Below, piece after piece: positions 26,950 through 34,824 of a stretch of DNA of 64,000 bases; position 1 is the stretch's first letter; the number at the start of each line of letters is the position of its first letter. The translations under genes and the position numbers were made by a program. The stretch is from assembly GCA_947380915.1 (NCBI GenBank), contig CANCSY010000001.1:1-64000 (forward strand), in the 5' to 3' direction. This DNA is from Beijerinckiaceae bacterium. Lineage in GTDB: Bacteria; Pseudomonadota; Alphaproteobacteria; Rhizobiales; Beijerinckiaceae. The notes under the pieces are model-generated. The model searched no databases, was not told the origin of the DNA, and saw nothing but the letters and a program-made list of their open reading frames with translations.

Positions 26950-27780
26950 ATGACCTTCGTCGACGCCGCTCTGGCTCCCACCCGCAAGACTGGCCAGATC
27001 AAGCTCCATGGCCCCCAGGACTTCGAGGGCATGCGCAAGGCCGGACGGCTGGCGGCCGAGGCGCTGGACGAGCTGACGCCCTATGTGCAGCCCGGCGTGA
27101 CCACCGAGGCCATCGACAAGCTCGCGTTCGAATTCGCCATGGACCACAAGGCCTATCCGGCGCCGCTGAGCTACCGGGGCTACCGCAAGTCCATCTGCAC
27201 CTCGATCAACCACGTGGTCTGCCATGGCATTCCCGACGACAAGCCCATGCGCAACGGCGACATCGTCAATGTGGACGTGACCCTCATCGTGGATGGCTGG
27301 CATGGGGATTCCAGCCGCATGTATCTGGTGGGCGAGGTTCCCCGCCGGGCGGAGCGGCTCGTTCAGGTCACCTACGAATCCATGATGCGGGGCATCGCCG
27401 CCGTGAGGCCCGGCGCCACGACCGGCGACATAGGCGCGGCCATCCAGGTCTATGCGGAATCCGAGCGTTGCTCGGTGGTGCGCGACTTCTGCGGCCATGG
27501 GCTGGGGCGGCTTTTCCATGACGAACCCAACATTCTCCACTATGGCCGCCCGGGCGAAGGTCCGGTGCTGAAGCCCGGCATGTTCTTCACCATCGAGCCC
27601 ATGATCAATCTGGGCCGCCCGCAGGTGAAGATCCTCTCCGATGGCTGGACCGCCGTCACCCGCGACCGCTCTCTCTCCGCCCAGTTCGAGCATACGGTGG
27701 CGGTGACGGAGACGGGCGTGGAGATCTTCACCCTCTCCCCTGGCGGGCTGCATCACCCGCCCATCGGCGCGCCTGCGTGA
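26950..27780 (+). CDS. map: Type I methionine aminopeptidase
   Basis: A 276-residue enzyme that removes the initiator methionine cotranslationally. The five metal ligands are in order: Asp in VNVDVTL, Asp in WHGDSSR, His in [13 protein letters not shown], Glu in FFTIEPM and Glu in [10 protein letters not shown]. The start at 26950 has GGAG 5 bp upstream; an ATG at 26929, seven codons earlier, is less well placed. Its stop overlaps the GTG start of radC (GTGA), so the two are translationally coupled, an order common in Hyphomicrobiales. Confidence 0.96.
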   Translation: MTFVDAALAPTRKTGQIKLHGPQDFEGMRKAGRLAAEALDELTPYVQPGVTTEAIDKLAFEFAMDHKAYPAPLSYRGYRKSICTSINHVVCHGIPDDKPMRNGDIVNVDVTLIVDGWHGDSSRMYLVGEVPRRAERLVQVTYESMMRGIAAVRPGATTGDIGAAIQVYAESERCSVVRDFCGHGLGRLFHDEPNILHYGRPGEGPVLKPGMFFTIEPMINLGRPQVKILSDGWTAVTRDRSLSAQFEHTVAVTETGVEIFTLSPGGLHHPPIGAPA

Positions 27781-28496
27781 CGCGGGGGGCCGACGATCAG
27801 GCCCAACCCTCGGGCCTCGCCGAGGCGCCCCATTACAAGGGCCATCGCGAGCGGCTGCGCAGCCGCTTTCTGGAGACGGGCGATCAGGGCCTGCCCGACT
27901 ATGAGGTTCTGGAGCTTCTGCTCTTCCGCTCCATCCCCCAGCGGGATGTGAAGCCCCTCGCCAAGGAGTTGATCGCCCGTTTCGGCTCGCTCTCGGGCGT
28001 TCTGGGGGCCCGGCGCGAGCGCCTGACCGAGGTGAAGGGCGTCGGCGAATTGGTCGCCGCCGACCTCAAACTGGTGGAGGCGGCGGGCCGTCGCCTCGCC
28101 CGGCAATCCATTCAGGACAAGCCGGTTCTGGGCTCCTGGAAAGACGTGATCGACTATTGCCATGCCGCAATGGCCCATGCGGATCGCGAGACCTTCCGGA
28201 TACTCTTCCTCGACAAGCGCAACCATCTCATCACCGACGAGGTGCAGGGCGTTGGCACGGTGGACCACACGCCGGTCTATCCGCGCGAGGTGATCCGCCG
28301 GGCGCTGGAGGTAAGCGCGACCGCGATCATCCTTGTCCACAACCATCCCTCCGGCGACCCTACCCCCTCCAATGCGGACATCCGCATGACCCAGGACATC
28401 ATCGCCATCGCCGGGCCCATGGGCATTTCCGTCCACGACCACATCATCATCGGCCGCAACGGCCACGCCAGCCTGCGCGGGCTGAAGCTGATCTGA
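27777..28496 (+). CDS. radC: RadC-family JAMM/MPN protein
   Basis: A 239-residue RadC-like protein. The N-terminal helix-hairpin-helix region ([10 protein letters not shown] through [16 protein letters not shown]) is followed by a JAMM/MPN metal site [14 protein letters not shown] (about 191-204). Despite the old name, a DNA-repair role is unproven and it is more likely a metalloprotein of unknown function. It starts with GTG overlapping the map stop codon. Confidence 0.93.
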   Translation: MTRGADDQAQPSGLAEAPHYKGHRERLRSRFLETGDQGLPDYEVLELLLFRSIPQRDVKPLAKELIARFGSLSGVLGARRERLTEVKGVGELVAADLKLVEAAGRRLARQSIQDKPVLGSWKDVIDYCHAAMAHADRETFRILFLDKRNHLITDEVQGVGTVDHTPVYPREVIRRALEVSATAIILVHNHPSGDPTPSNADIRMTQDIIAIAGPMGISVHDHIIIGRNGHASLRGLKLI

Positions 28497-28573
28497 CGCG
28501 CCAGCGCTTGCGCCCGAGACGCACCCGGCCCATATCGGTCCCACCGGCAATTCTTCGCGATCAAAGGTCTGTC

Positions 28574-29119
28574 TTGCGCATCTCGGACTTCGATATTCTC
28601 ATCATCCCCGGCCTCGGCGGCTCGCCGCCTGACCATTGGCAGAGCCGGTGGGAGGCCAAGCTTTCGACAGCGCGGCGCGTGGAACAGCACAACTGGGATA
28701 GCCCGCGTCTGGAGGACTGGACAGGCCGCATCATCGCGGCGGTGGAGAAAGCCCAGCGCCCCGTGCTGCTGCTCGCCCATTCGCTGGGCGTGACCGCCGT
28801 GGTCCACGCAGCCCCCACCCTGCCGCCAGGCGTGGTGCGCGGCGCCTTTCTGGTGGCGCCGCCGGCGGACTCGGTGCTCGTTGAGGCCGCAGGGGCGGGC
28901 TTCACGCCCCTGCCGCGCGAGCCCCTGCCCTTTCCCTCCGTGCTTGTCGCCAGCCGCAACGATCCCTTCGCGCCCTACGAGGAGAGCGAGGAAATCAGCT
29001 ACGCCTGGGGCAGCCGTCTGCTGGATGCGGGCGAGGCCGGCCACATCAACCTCGACTCGGGCCACGGTCCCTGGCCGGAGGGCCTGATGAGCCTGGCTGG
29101 CTTCCTCAAGCAGCTCTGA
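28574..29119 (+). CDS. RBBP9/YdeN-family serine hydrolase
   Basis: A 181-residue small alpha/beta hydrolase. DILIIPGLGGSPPDHWQSRW is the family N-terminus, LLAHSLGVTAVVHA the nucleophile elbow (Ser at about 76), ASRNDPFAP the acid and DAGEAGHINLDSGHGPW the C-terminal histidine region. The start is TTG 28574 with AAAGG 6-8 bp upstream, which gives the normal family length; no ATG or GTG is available between the radC end and the domain. Substrate unknown. Confidence 0.85.
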   Translation: MRISDFDILIIPGLGGSPPDHWQSRWEAKLSTARRVEQHNWDSPRLEDWTGRIIAAVEKAQRPVLLLAHSLGVTAVVHAAPTLPPGVVRGAFLVAPPADSVLVEAAGAGFTPLPREPLPFPSVLVASRNDPFAPYEESEEISYAWGSRLLDAGEAGHINLDSGHGPWPEGLMSLAGFLKQL

Positions 29120-29226
29120 GCCCCTCCAAAAGGATTAACCCTGCATTAGCCACGCTGTGAGGATCGCGCATCGAAAACGACGTAATGAGGTAGTGTCAGT
29201 TGGTCAATTCCGCTTGGACTACGCCC

Positions 29227-29835
29227 ATGACACGCCATCTTCCGCTCTTCGCTCTTGTGATTGCGACTTTCACAAGCACGGCCGCGCAAGCCGCCGATTT
29301 CGATCTCCAGACGACGCCATCACGTCCCTCGGCGGATTTCACCGGCGTGGGCCTGGGCGTGGATGCAGGCGTGGGACTGGGCGCGGCGGGCAGCGTCAAC
29401 GCTTCTGGCGCCATCGGCGGCGCGCATGTCGGTTACAACTTTCAGGCCAATCGGCTCGTGGGCGGCGCGGAGGCGGATTTCCTCACCTCCGGGATCAAAT
29501 CCGGCAGCCTGGGCGCAGCATCCTTCCAGCAGAATTTCCTGTCCTCGGCGCGGGTGAAGGCGGGCTGGGCATTCGGCGATCTGCTCGCCTATGGAACCGT
29601 GGGCTGGGCCTATTCGACCTCGAAGCTCACGGACCCCAGCGGCACATCCAACAAATCGATCAAGGGCTCCGCCTATGGCGCGGGCGCGGAATTCGCCCTG
29701 ACGCGCAACGCCTTCCTGCGTATGGAATATCTGCGCTATGACTTTGGCGCGCAAACCTATGTGACGCCTCTGGATACGCGCGCCATCAGCACCACGACGA
29801 ATTTGCTGCGCGCGGGCGCCAGCGTGCATTTCTGA
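29227..29835 (+). CDS. Outer-membrane beta-barrel protein (Omp25/porin-like)
   Basis: A 202-residue outer-membrane protein with signal peptide ending at AAQA-AD and an eight-stranded barrel of the Omp25/31-RopB type common in Hyphomicrobiales: GGAHVGYNFQ, RVKAGWAF, LAYGTVGWAY, GSAYGAGAEFALT and a C-terminal GASVHF ending in Phe. The start at MTRHLPLF (29227) was preferred to the TTG at 29200. It is convergent with the histidine kinase gene 27 bp away. Confidence 0.86.
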   Translation: MTRHLPLFALVIATFTSTAAQAADFDLQTTPSRPSADFTGVGLGVDAGVGLGAAGSVNASGAIGGAHVGYNFQANRLVGGAEADFLTSGIKSGSLGAASFQQNFLSSARVKAGWAFGDLLAYGTVGWAYSTSKLTDPSGTSNKSIKGSAYGAGAEFALTRNAFLRMEYLRYDFGAQTYVTPLDTRAISTTTNLLRAGASVHF

Positions 29836-29862
29836 GACGGTTCAGGCGCCCATCATCCGATT

Positions 29863-31392
29863 TCACGGCCTTGCAGGGGGCTGCGGCACACAGATCGTCA
29901 CCCGCAACCCGCCCTCCATGCGGTTCTGGAAGCGCAGGCTCGCCCCATGCACATCGGCGATCATCTTGGCGATGGACAGACCAAGGCCCGAACCGCCGGT
30001 GATGCTGTTGCGGGACATATCAAGTCGTTCGAAAGGCTTCATCAACCGGTCAATGACGCCGGGCGCAAGGCCTGGCCCATCGTCATCCACCAGGATCAGG
30101 AGGTCGCCAGAGACGATCTCCACGCTGACACGCGCGCGCGTCCCATATTTGACGGCGTTCTCGATCAGATTGCGCAACAGGCGCATGAAGAGATGGGGCC
30201 GCAGCGTCGCCTGGCTCCGCGCTGTGGAGAGCAGGCGCACATCAGCGCCCAGATCTTCGAACTCCTCGACAATGGTCAAGATCAGGGCCGTCACATCGGT
30301 GCGGACAGGCGCTTCCTTGTTGACCCCGATCCTCGACAGTTCAAGGATGCCATCCAGCATGCGCGCCAGATGTTCGATGGATTCGATCATGCGATCGCGC
30401 TCGCGCGATTGTTCAAGGTTTTCCGCCCGAATCCGCAAGGAGGTGAGCGGAGTGCGCAGATCATGGCCTATGGCGCCGAGCATTGCGTCCTTGTCCATCA
30501 ACATCCGTGTGATACGCGCATTCATCTCATTGAAGGCCTCGGCGACCGCGCCCACCTCCTGAGGCCCATCGGTCGGCACAGGGGACACGCGCTGTCCAGA
30601 CCCCAGATCCACAGCCGCCGCAGCCAGACGAGACAATGGCGCAACAAGCCAGCGGGTCAGCAGCAAAAGGCTTCCCAGGACGATGACATACAGCGCCAAT
30701 GTTCCAAGAATGAGACGGATATTAATGGAACGGTCCTCAGGGGCGCTGATGACCCGGCAACGCAACCAGTCGCCGCGCGGATCGCGCCGCGCCGCGATGA
30801 AGGTCTCGATGGGAGCCCCATTCATAGATCCATAGGGTGGGGGTGGAGGATCGTGGGGCGGCGGCCAGCGCATCTCGAACGGCGAATGGCCCGGGTGCAA
30901 CCGCTCTGCGCCAGGAGGCGGAGCCAGCGGGTTACGCCTGGGCTCACGCGGCGTTATCTGATGCACAACGGGACGAGCGCCAGCCTCGATCTTGGCGATC
31001 CTGACGCCTTGACGCTTCAGATCCTCCGCAACCCGCTGTTCCAGCGGTGCGTCACGCACGAGATCGGGAACATCCTGCAAGCCAGGCCCGACAAACTCCA
31101 GGCTCATCAAGGGATTGCTGGAAAAGCGGCCAACCCGCGCCGCCGCCTGTTCGGGCGTGGCGCTGAAAAGGTCGACTATCGCCTCGCCACAAAAGGATTC
31201 CGCCAGGCCGTTGCGCCGGGCGAGTTGGCTCCACTGCTGCTCGTTCAACAACAGAAAAACATTCATGACCTGCGCCGCCGCAAGAGCCAGTGCGATGACC
31301 AGCGCCATCTGCCCCACGAGGCTCCGGGGCCACAGATAACGCCCCCAGAACCTTGAACGGGAAGATCTGGACCGGGCGCTCGGCGTCGCCAT
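29863..31392 (-). CDS. Sensor histidine kinase (EnvZ-like)
   Basis: A 509-residue inner-membrane kinase. TM1 is about 25-50, a periplasmic domain of about 175 residues with a proline-rich stretch (RWPPPHDPPPPP) follows, TM2 is about 226-250, then a HAMP linker, the HisKA H-box GAIGHDLRTPLTSL (His310) and the HATPase domain (NLIENAVKYG, VDDDGPGL, GSGLGLSIAK). The ATG at 31392 overlaps the TGA of the response-regulator gene. The order peroxidase - response regulator - kinase on one strand indicates an operon, so the sensor may read peroxide, halide or envelope oxidation. Confidence 0.94.
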   Translation of the reverse strand: MATPSARSRSSRSRFWGRYLWPRSLVGQMALVIALALAAAQVMNVFLLLNEQQWSQLARRNGLAESFCGEAIVDLFSATPEQAAARVGRFSSNPLMSLEFVGPGLQDVPDLVRDAPLEQRVAEDLKRQGVRIAKIEAGARPVVHQITPREPRRNPLAPPPGAERLHPGHSPFEMRWPPPHDPPPPPYGSMNGAPIETFIAARRDPRGDWLRCRVISAPEDRSINIRLILGTLALYVIVLGSLLLLTRWLVAPLSRLAAAAVDLGSGQRVSPVPTDGPQEVGAVAEAFNEMNARITRMLMDKDAMLGAIGHDLRTPLTSLRIRAENLEQSRERDRMIESIEHLARMLDGILELSRIGVNKEAPVRTDVTALILTIVEEFEDLGADVRLLSTARSQATLRPHLFMRLLRNLIENAVKYGTRARVSVEIVSGDLLILVDDDGPGLAPGVIDRLMKPFERLDMSRNSITGGSGLGLSIAKMIADVHGASLRFQNRMEGGLRVTICVPQPPARP

Positions 31393-32114
31393 CACGGCGC
31401 CTGCCGAACATCTGCTGTGAACACATAGCCGCCGCTGCGCACCGTCTTGATCAAGACGGGATTGGCGGGATCGTCCTCGATTTTCCGACGCAACCGCACA
31501 ACGCGATTATCGATACTGCGATCAAAGGGGTCAGCCTCTCGCGCATCGGCCAGATCCAGCAACTGGCTGCGCGAGAGCACCTGGCGAGGACGTATCACAA
31601 AGGCCATGAGCAACCGAAACTCCGCTTCACCCATCGGCACTGTCACGCCATCGCGGCTCATCAGGTTTCGCTCATCCGCGTTGACCAGCCATTTATCAAA
31701 TGAATAAACACGCCGCCCTTGCGCCCCGGGCGGGCTGACACGCGCTCCTGTGCGACGCAACACAGCGCGAATGCGAGCAAGAAGTTCTCGGGGGGCGAAG
31801 GGCTTTCCAATGTAATCGTCCGCGCCCATTTCAAGACCGATGATGCGGTCTATGTCCTCGGTGCGCGCCGTAAGCAGGATGATCGGCACATCCGAGCGGG
31901 CGCGCAGATCACGACAGAGGGAGAGGCCATCCTCGCCGGGCATCATGATGTCCAGAATGATCAGATCGACCTCGCGCCTGGCGATCTGCGCGCGCGCCTG
32001 CGCCGCCGACTCCGCCATGGTGACGAGCAGGTCATTGCGCGTGAGATATTCGGCGAGAGGCTCGCGGATGTCAGCCTCGTCGTCGACGATCAGAATTCTG
32101 GTTTTTTCCGTCAT
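31392..32114 (-). CDS. OmpR-family response regulator
   Basis: A 240-residue two-component regulator: receiver domain (residues 6-120) with the phospho-acceptor Asp55 in LIILDIMMPGEDG, acidic pocket DDE at 11-13 and Lys in IGKPFAPREL, and a winged-helix OmpR/PhoB DNA-binding domain (about 140-236). The ATG at 32114 is 4 bp after the peroxidase stop, and its own stop overlaps the kinase start. It is the obvious partner of the kinase at 29863-31392 and may control the peroxidase and the divergent channel cassette. Confidence 0.95.
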   Translation of the reverse strand: MTEKTRILIVDDEADIREPLAEYLTRNDLLVTMAESAAQARAQIARREVDLIILDIMMPGEDGLSLCRDLRARSDVPIILLTARTEDIDRIIGLEMGADDYIGKPFAPRELLARIRAVLRRTGARVSPPGAQGRRVYSFDKWLVNADERNLMSRDGVTVPMGEAEFRLLMAFVIRPRQVLSRSQLLDLADAREADPFDRSIDNRVVRLRRKIEDDPANPVLIKTVRSGGYVFTADVRQAP

Positions 32115-32118
32115 CTCG

Positions 32119-33846
32119 TCATCCCAGGCCAGCCGTGCGGACAAGCTCCACCATACCGAAACGCCCGCCGGTTCCATAGTGAGGCCGCCAGTCGCCCGGG
32201 GCATGAAGGACGCTGGTGGGGTCCAGATCCATGAGCGCCACGAATGTCTCGGCAACCAGGCGCCCCCCTACGGGCCCCAGATGATTGGGAACGGCATTGC
32301 GGGCCACTGGATCGCCAACCAGGACGGAGACGCGGGCGCACCAGCCTTGCTGCGCCTCCGCCAATACATAGAACCAGAGCGGCGCCTGACCCCCGAAACT
32401 GTCCCCGTAATCGACGATGGAGCGATTCTCTGTAAGGCCATCGACGGAAGCCTTGCCCACGCGCAGGTCTTTATCGGCAATGGGGTCCAGCCCCATGGCG
32501 CGGGCCACATCCTGCCCGCTGGGAAGACCACTGACCCGGCCTCGCGAGAGATTGCGCATGGCCAGATTGGCCATGGCGCCGGGATTCGGCAGGGCGAAAC
32601 CGTCCTTGTCGCGGGCGTTGGGGCCCCCGGTCTGCGAGAACTCCGGCAGATAGGCGAGCGGATTGGTCAAGATGGTGTCAATTTTATAGGAGGGCTGGAC
32701 CTTCCTTGCGCCATCCACGATCCGCGCTGGCGTCATGGGATTTCGTGTCTCGAAATAAAGGCTCCAATCGATGGCCCACTCACCGGGAAATTCCCGAAAC
32801 CCATTGAGGCCGGACTGATCCACCGCCGCGAATATCGCCTTGCGTCCGGCCATGGCGGGGTTATGGCGGCGTTCCTCGGGGCTGCCCTGCATCATCGCGT
32901 TAAGGCGATAGACCGAGCGCACCGCAGAATGGCCGTAACGATAAGCGGCGTCAGCGAATTCCAGCGGCATGGCGCCTGCGGGCAGGCCGAGGGTGAACTT
33001 GCGTTGGACCTGCGGCTTTCCAGAAAGGTGACCCACGCCAAAACCGGGCAGAAGCTGGTCGACGACCTCCCTTCCGCACAGGCGCGGCAGGAAATCGGTG
33101 AGCAACATCCACTGGTAATGCCAGGTCACCAACTGTCGCAAAGCGTTAAAATCCAATGCCTTACGATCTTTTGCGATGGCGTTGTGAAAATCAGCGAAGA
33201 CGCCATGCAACTGGCTGACGAGCACATTTTCATCATTGCGCTTGTCGCCGATGATGGCGACCCCGCCTCTGCGGGGATGGTCGCGGTTTGGAGCAGCCTT
33301 GCCGCCCTGGGTGAGCTTGCGCCCCCGCGCAAGCGAACGACCATTGGGTTCGTAGAGGAAAGGCTGGAAGTCTGGCCCACTCCCGTAAAGAGAATCCAAG
33401 TCTAACCTCGCGGAGCGGTGGTTCACCCCCCCGTCTCCCTTTACAGCGAAAGCGTCGTCCGCCTTGAAGGTCAGGTCGTGATCGACGAATTGGCCAAGAT
33501 AGGTGTAGCCGGCGGGGATGCCGAAATTTTCCTCGTCATCGATTTCGGTTTCCGGCGTCGCGGAGATGATCAACTCACCCCTTCCGTTGCGCCGGGGACT
33601 CTTTCGGGCGTCGGTCAGCAATTCAGGCCTGGCGCTCATGCCTGGCAAATTGGCGCCCTCCCCCAACGCAAGGCGAACAAGGTCGCCTGCTGCAAAATTG
33701 GCTCCGGGCAGCGCAGGGAACAGACGTTGATATCCCCCGGTCACCGGAAATGGCGCGACTTGCGCGAAACTGCCGCCTGATCGCACAGCGGCGGCGCCGA
33801 AAAGAGCCAGACTGCCTGCGGACTTCAGGAAACGTCGACGATCCAT
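32119..33846 (-). CDS. Tat-exported animal-type heme peroxidase (peroxinectin/cyclooxygenase superfamily)
   Basis: A 575-residue secreted peroxidase. The N-terminus MDRRRFLKSAG is a twin-arginine motif with hydrophobic region and AQA-like cleavage near 30. Animal-peroxidase hallmarks: distal His123 in GQFVDHDLTF, the catalytic arginine motif GDKRNDEN (Arg203, Glu206), the HN AIA segment and the proximal His306 in YRYGHSAVR. Tat export fits a cytoplasmically folded heme protein. It heads an operon with a two-component system 4 bp downstream. Such bacterial enzymes can oxidise halides or phenols; the true substrate is unknown. Confidence 0.88.
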   Translation of the reverse strand: MDRRRFLKSAGSLALFGAAAVRSGGSFAQVAPFPVTGGYQRLFPALPGANFAAGDLVRLALGEGANLPGMSARPELLTDARKSPRRNGRGELIISATPETEIDDEENFGIPAGYTYLGQFVDHDLTFKADDAFAVKGDGGVNHRSARLDLDSLYGSGPDFQPFLYEPNGRSLARGRKLTQGGKAAPNRDHPRRGGVAIIGDKRNDENVLVSQLHGVFADFHNAIAKDRKALDFNALRQLVTWHYQWMLLTDFLPRLCGREVVDQLLPGFGVGHLSGKPQVQRKFTLGLPAGAMPLEFADAAYRYGHSAVRSVYRLNAMMQGSPEERRHNPAMAGRKAIFAAVDQSGLNGFREFPGEWAIDWSLYFETRNPMTPARIVDGARKVQPSYKIDTILTNPLAYLPEFSQTGGPNARDKDGFALPNPGAMANLAMRNLSRGRVSGLPSGQDVARAMGLDPIADKDLRVGKASVDGLTENRSIVDYGDSFGGQAPLWFYVLAEAQQGWCARVSVLVGDPVARNAVPNHLGPVGGRLVAETFVALMDLDPTSVLHAPGDWRPHYGTGGRFGMVELVRTAGLG

Positions 33847-34254
33847 GGCTACACCCCTCGTTTAGCTATGCGCACTTTGACCAGGGGCTGTCGCAGGGAA
33901 ATGCCAAGCCAACGCCATTCCTGTCGCCCTGGGTCGAATTGCGTCGCGGTCTGTCGCAAGAAGGTTTAAGTGTTTCCGATTCGGAAACAGGATGTTGATC
34001 AAGTCGAACGCCTCGTCCTTCATTACGCGTGGATCGAGGCGAACGCATCCTGCCCTTGCACATGGCGCCAAAATCAGGTTGTTACGTTACCCCACAGCAA
34101 TAGTGTAATTAATATAGTAATAAAAATTACATTTAAAGAAAAAAATGCTAAAAAACTCGAATTAAACGAACGCGGCCAGTATCTTCTCTTGCGATTTATC
34201 CAGCTTTATTGGTACCAAATAAGTATGCGAAACGTGTAAGGGGCGACAGACCGC
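33847..34254. promoter_or_regulatory. AT-rich divergent promoter region, 408 bp
   Basis: No coding region is supported. It separates the divergently transcribed peroxidase/two-component operon and channel cassette 1. The stretch 34080-34220 is very AT-rich in an otherwise GC-rich window, a pattern typical of promoters under nucleoid-protein (MucR/H-NS-like) control. A perfect palindrome lies at 33971-33989. Individual -35/-10 elements were not convincing. Confidence 0.55.
33971..33989. promoter_or_regulatory. Perfect 9-bp inverted repeat, candidate operator
   Basis: TGTTTCCGA and TCGGAAACA are exact complements around a single central T. The symmetry without a usable loop suggests a dimeric regulator site rather than a terminator. 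It lies 125 bp upstream of the peroxidase gene and 265 bp upstream of channel cassette 1. A looser repeat with the same TGTTTC half-site is upstream of cassette 2. Confidence 0.5.
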
Positions 34255-34824
34255 GTGGAAGCGACATCAGATCTCGACCATCATCATGAATCGGCGCCCC
34301 AATCCAGCCGCGGCCGCGATTACGGCGCATGGATATTCGTGGCGACCGTCATCTTTTCGTTGATCGGCATCGCCGTATTGGCGCGTAACATCTTCGCCGC
34401 CGCCCACCACCTTGAATCCGCCAAACGGAATGCGGAGGCGGTGGCGCGGGATCTCGCAGAGATTGGCGTGAAGCGGAAGGCCGGCAAGTCCGAAATCGCG
34501 GAATGCGAATTGCGCGAAGAAAACGGCGGCAAGCTGTCCTGGGGTCCATGCTGGGAAGCCATCCAGAAGCGCCCGGAAATCGCCGAACTGGTGAATACGA
34601 TGGAGGCCGGAAACCCTGTTTTCGGCGCATCTTGCGATGGCACGGACGAGGCCATTGGCCGCATAACCATCGACAAGGGAACGCCCTGGTTCTCCGCCGG
34701 CAACACCGGCACGACTTTCGCGCCGGCCGACAGCGAAGATTCCATCGTCACAGAAACGCCGCTTCGTATCCAGGTTTGCAATCGCTGGGGTGAACCGGTG
34801 AAAGTCCAGGAGATCAAGTTTTGA
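34255..34824 (+). CDS. Single-pass membrane protein, putative partner of the tandem-VSD channel (copy 1)
   Basis: A 189-residue protein with a short N-terminus, one transmembrane helix (about 25-45), a charged amphipathic helix (about 50-75) and a domain with four cysteines (84, 99, 127, 175) conserved in the second copy, suggesting two disulfides outside the cytoplasm. The region 118-189 is almost identical between copies. No family is recognised; the helix-plus-globule shape recalls pilin-like proteins but lacks the prepilin motif. GTG start at 34255 follows AAGGGG. Its stop overlaps the channel start and its last codons carry the channel Shine-Dalgarno, so the two are translationally coupled. 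Confidence 0.78.
   Translation: MEATSDLDHHHESAPQSSRGRDYGAWIFVATVIFSLIGIAVLARNIFAAAHHLESAKRNAEAVARDLAEIGVKRKAGKSEIAECELREENGGKLSWGPCWEAIQKRPEIAELVNTMEAGNPVFGASCDGTDEAIGRITIDKGTPWFSAGNTGTTFAPADSEDSIVTETPLRIQVCNRWGEPVKVQEIKF

Noticed and set aside
29947..31356. 469-codon plus-strand frame opposite the histidine kinase
   Set aside because: Antisense of clear kinase motifs; no domains of its own.
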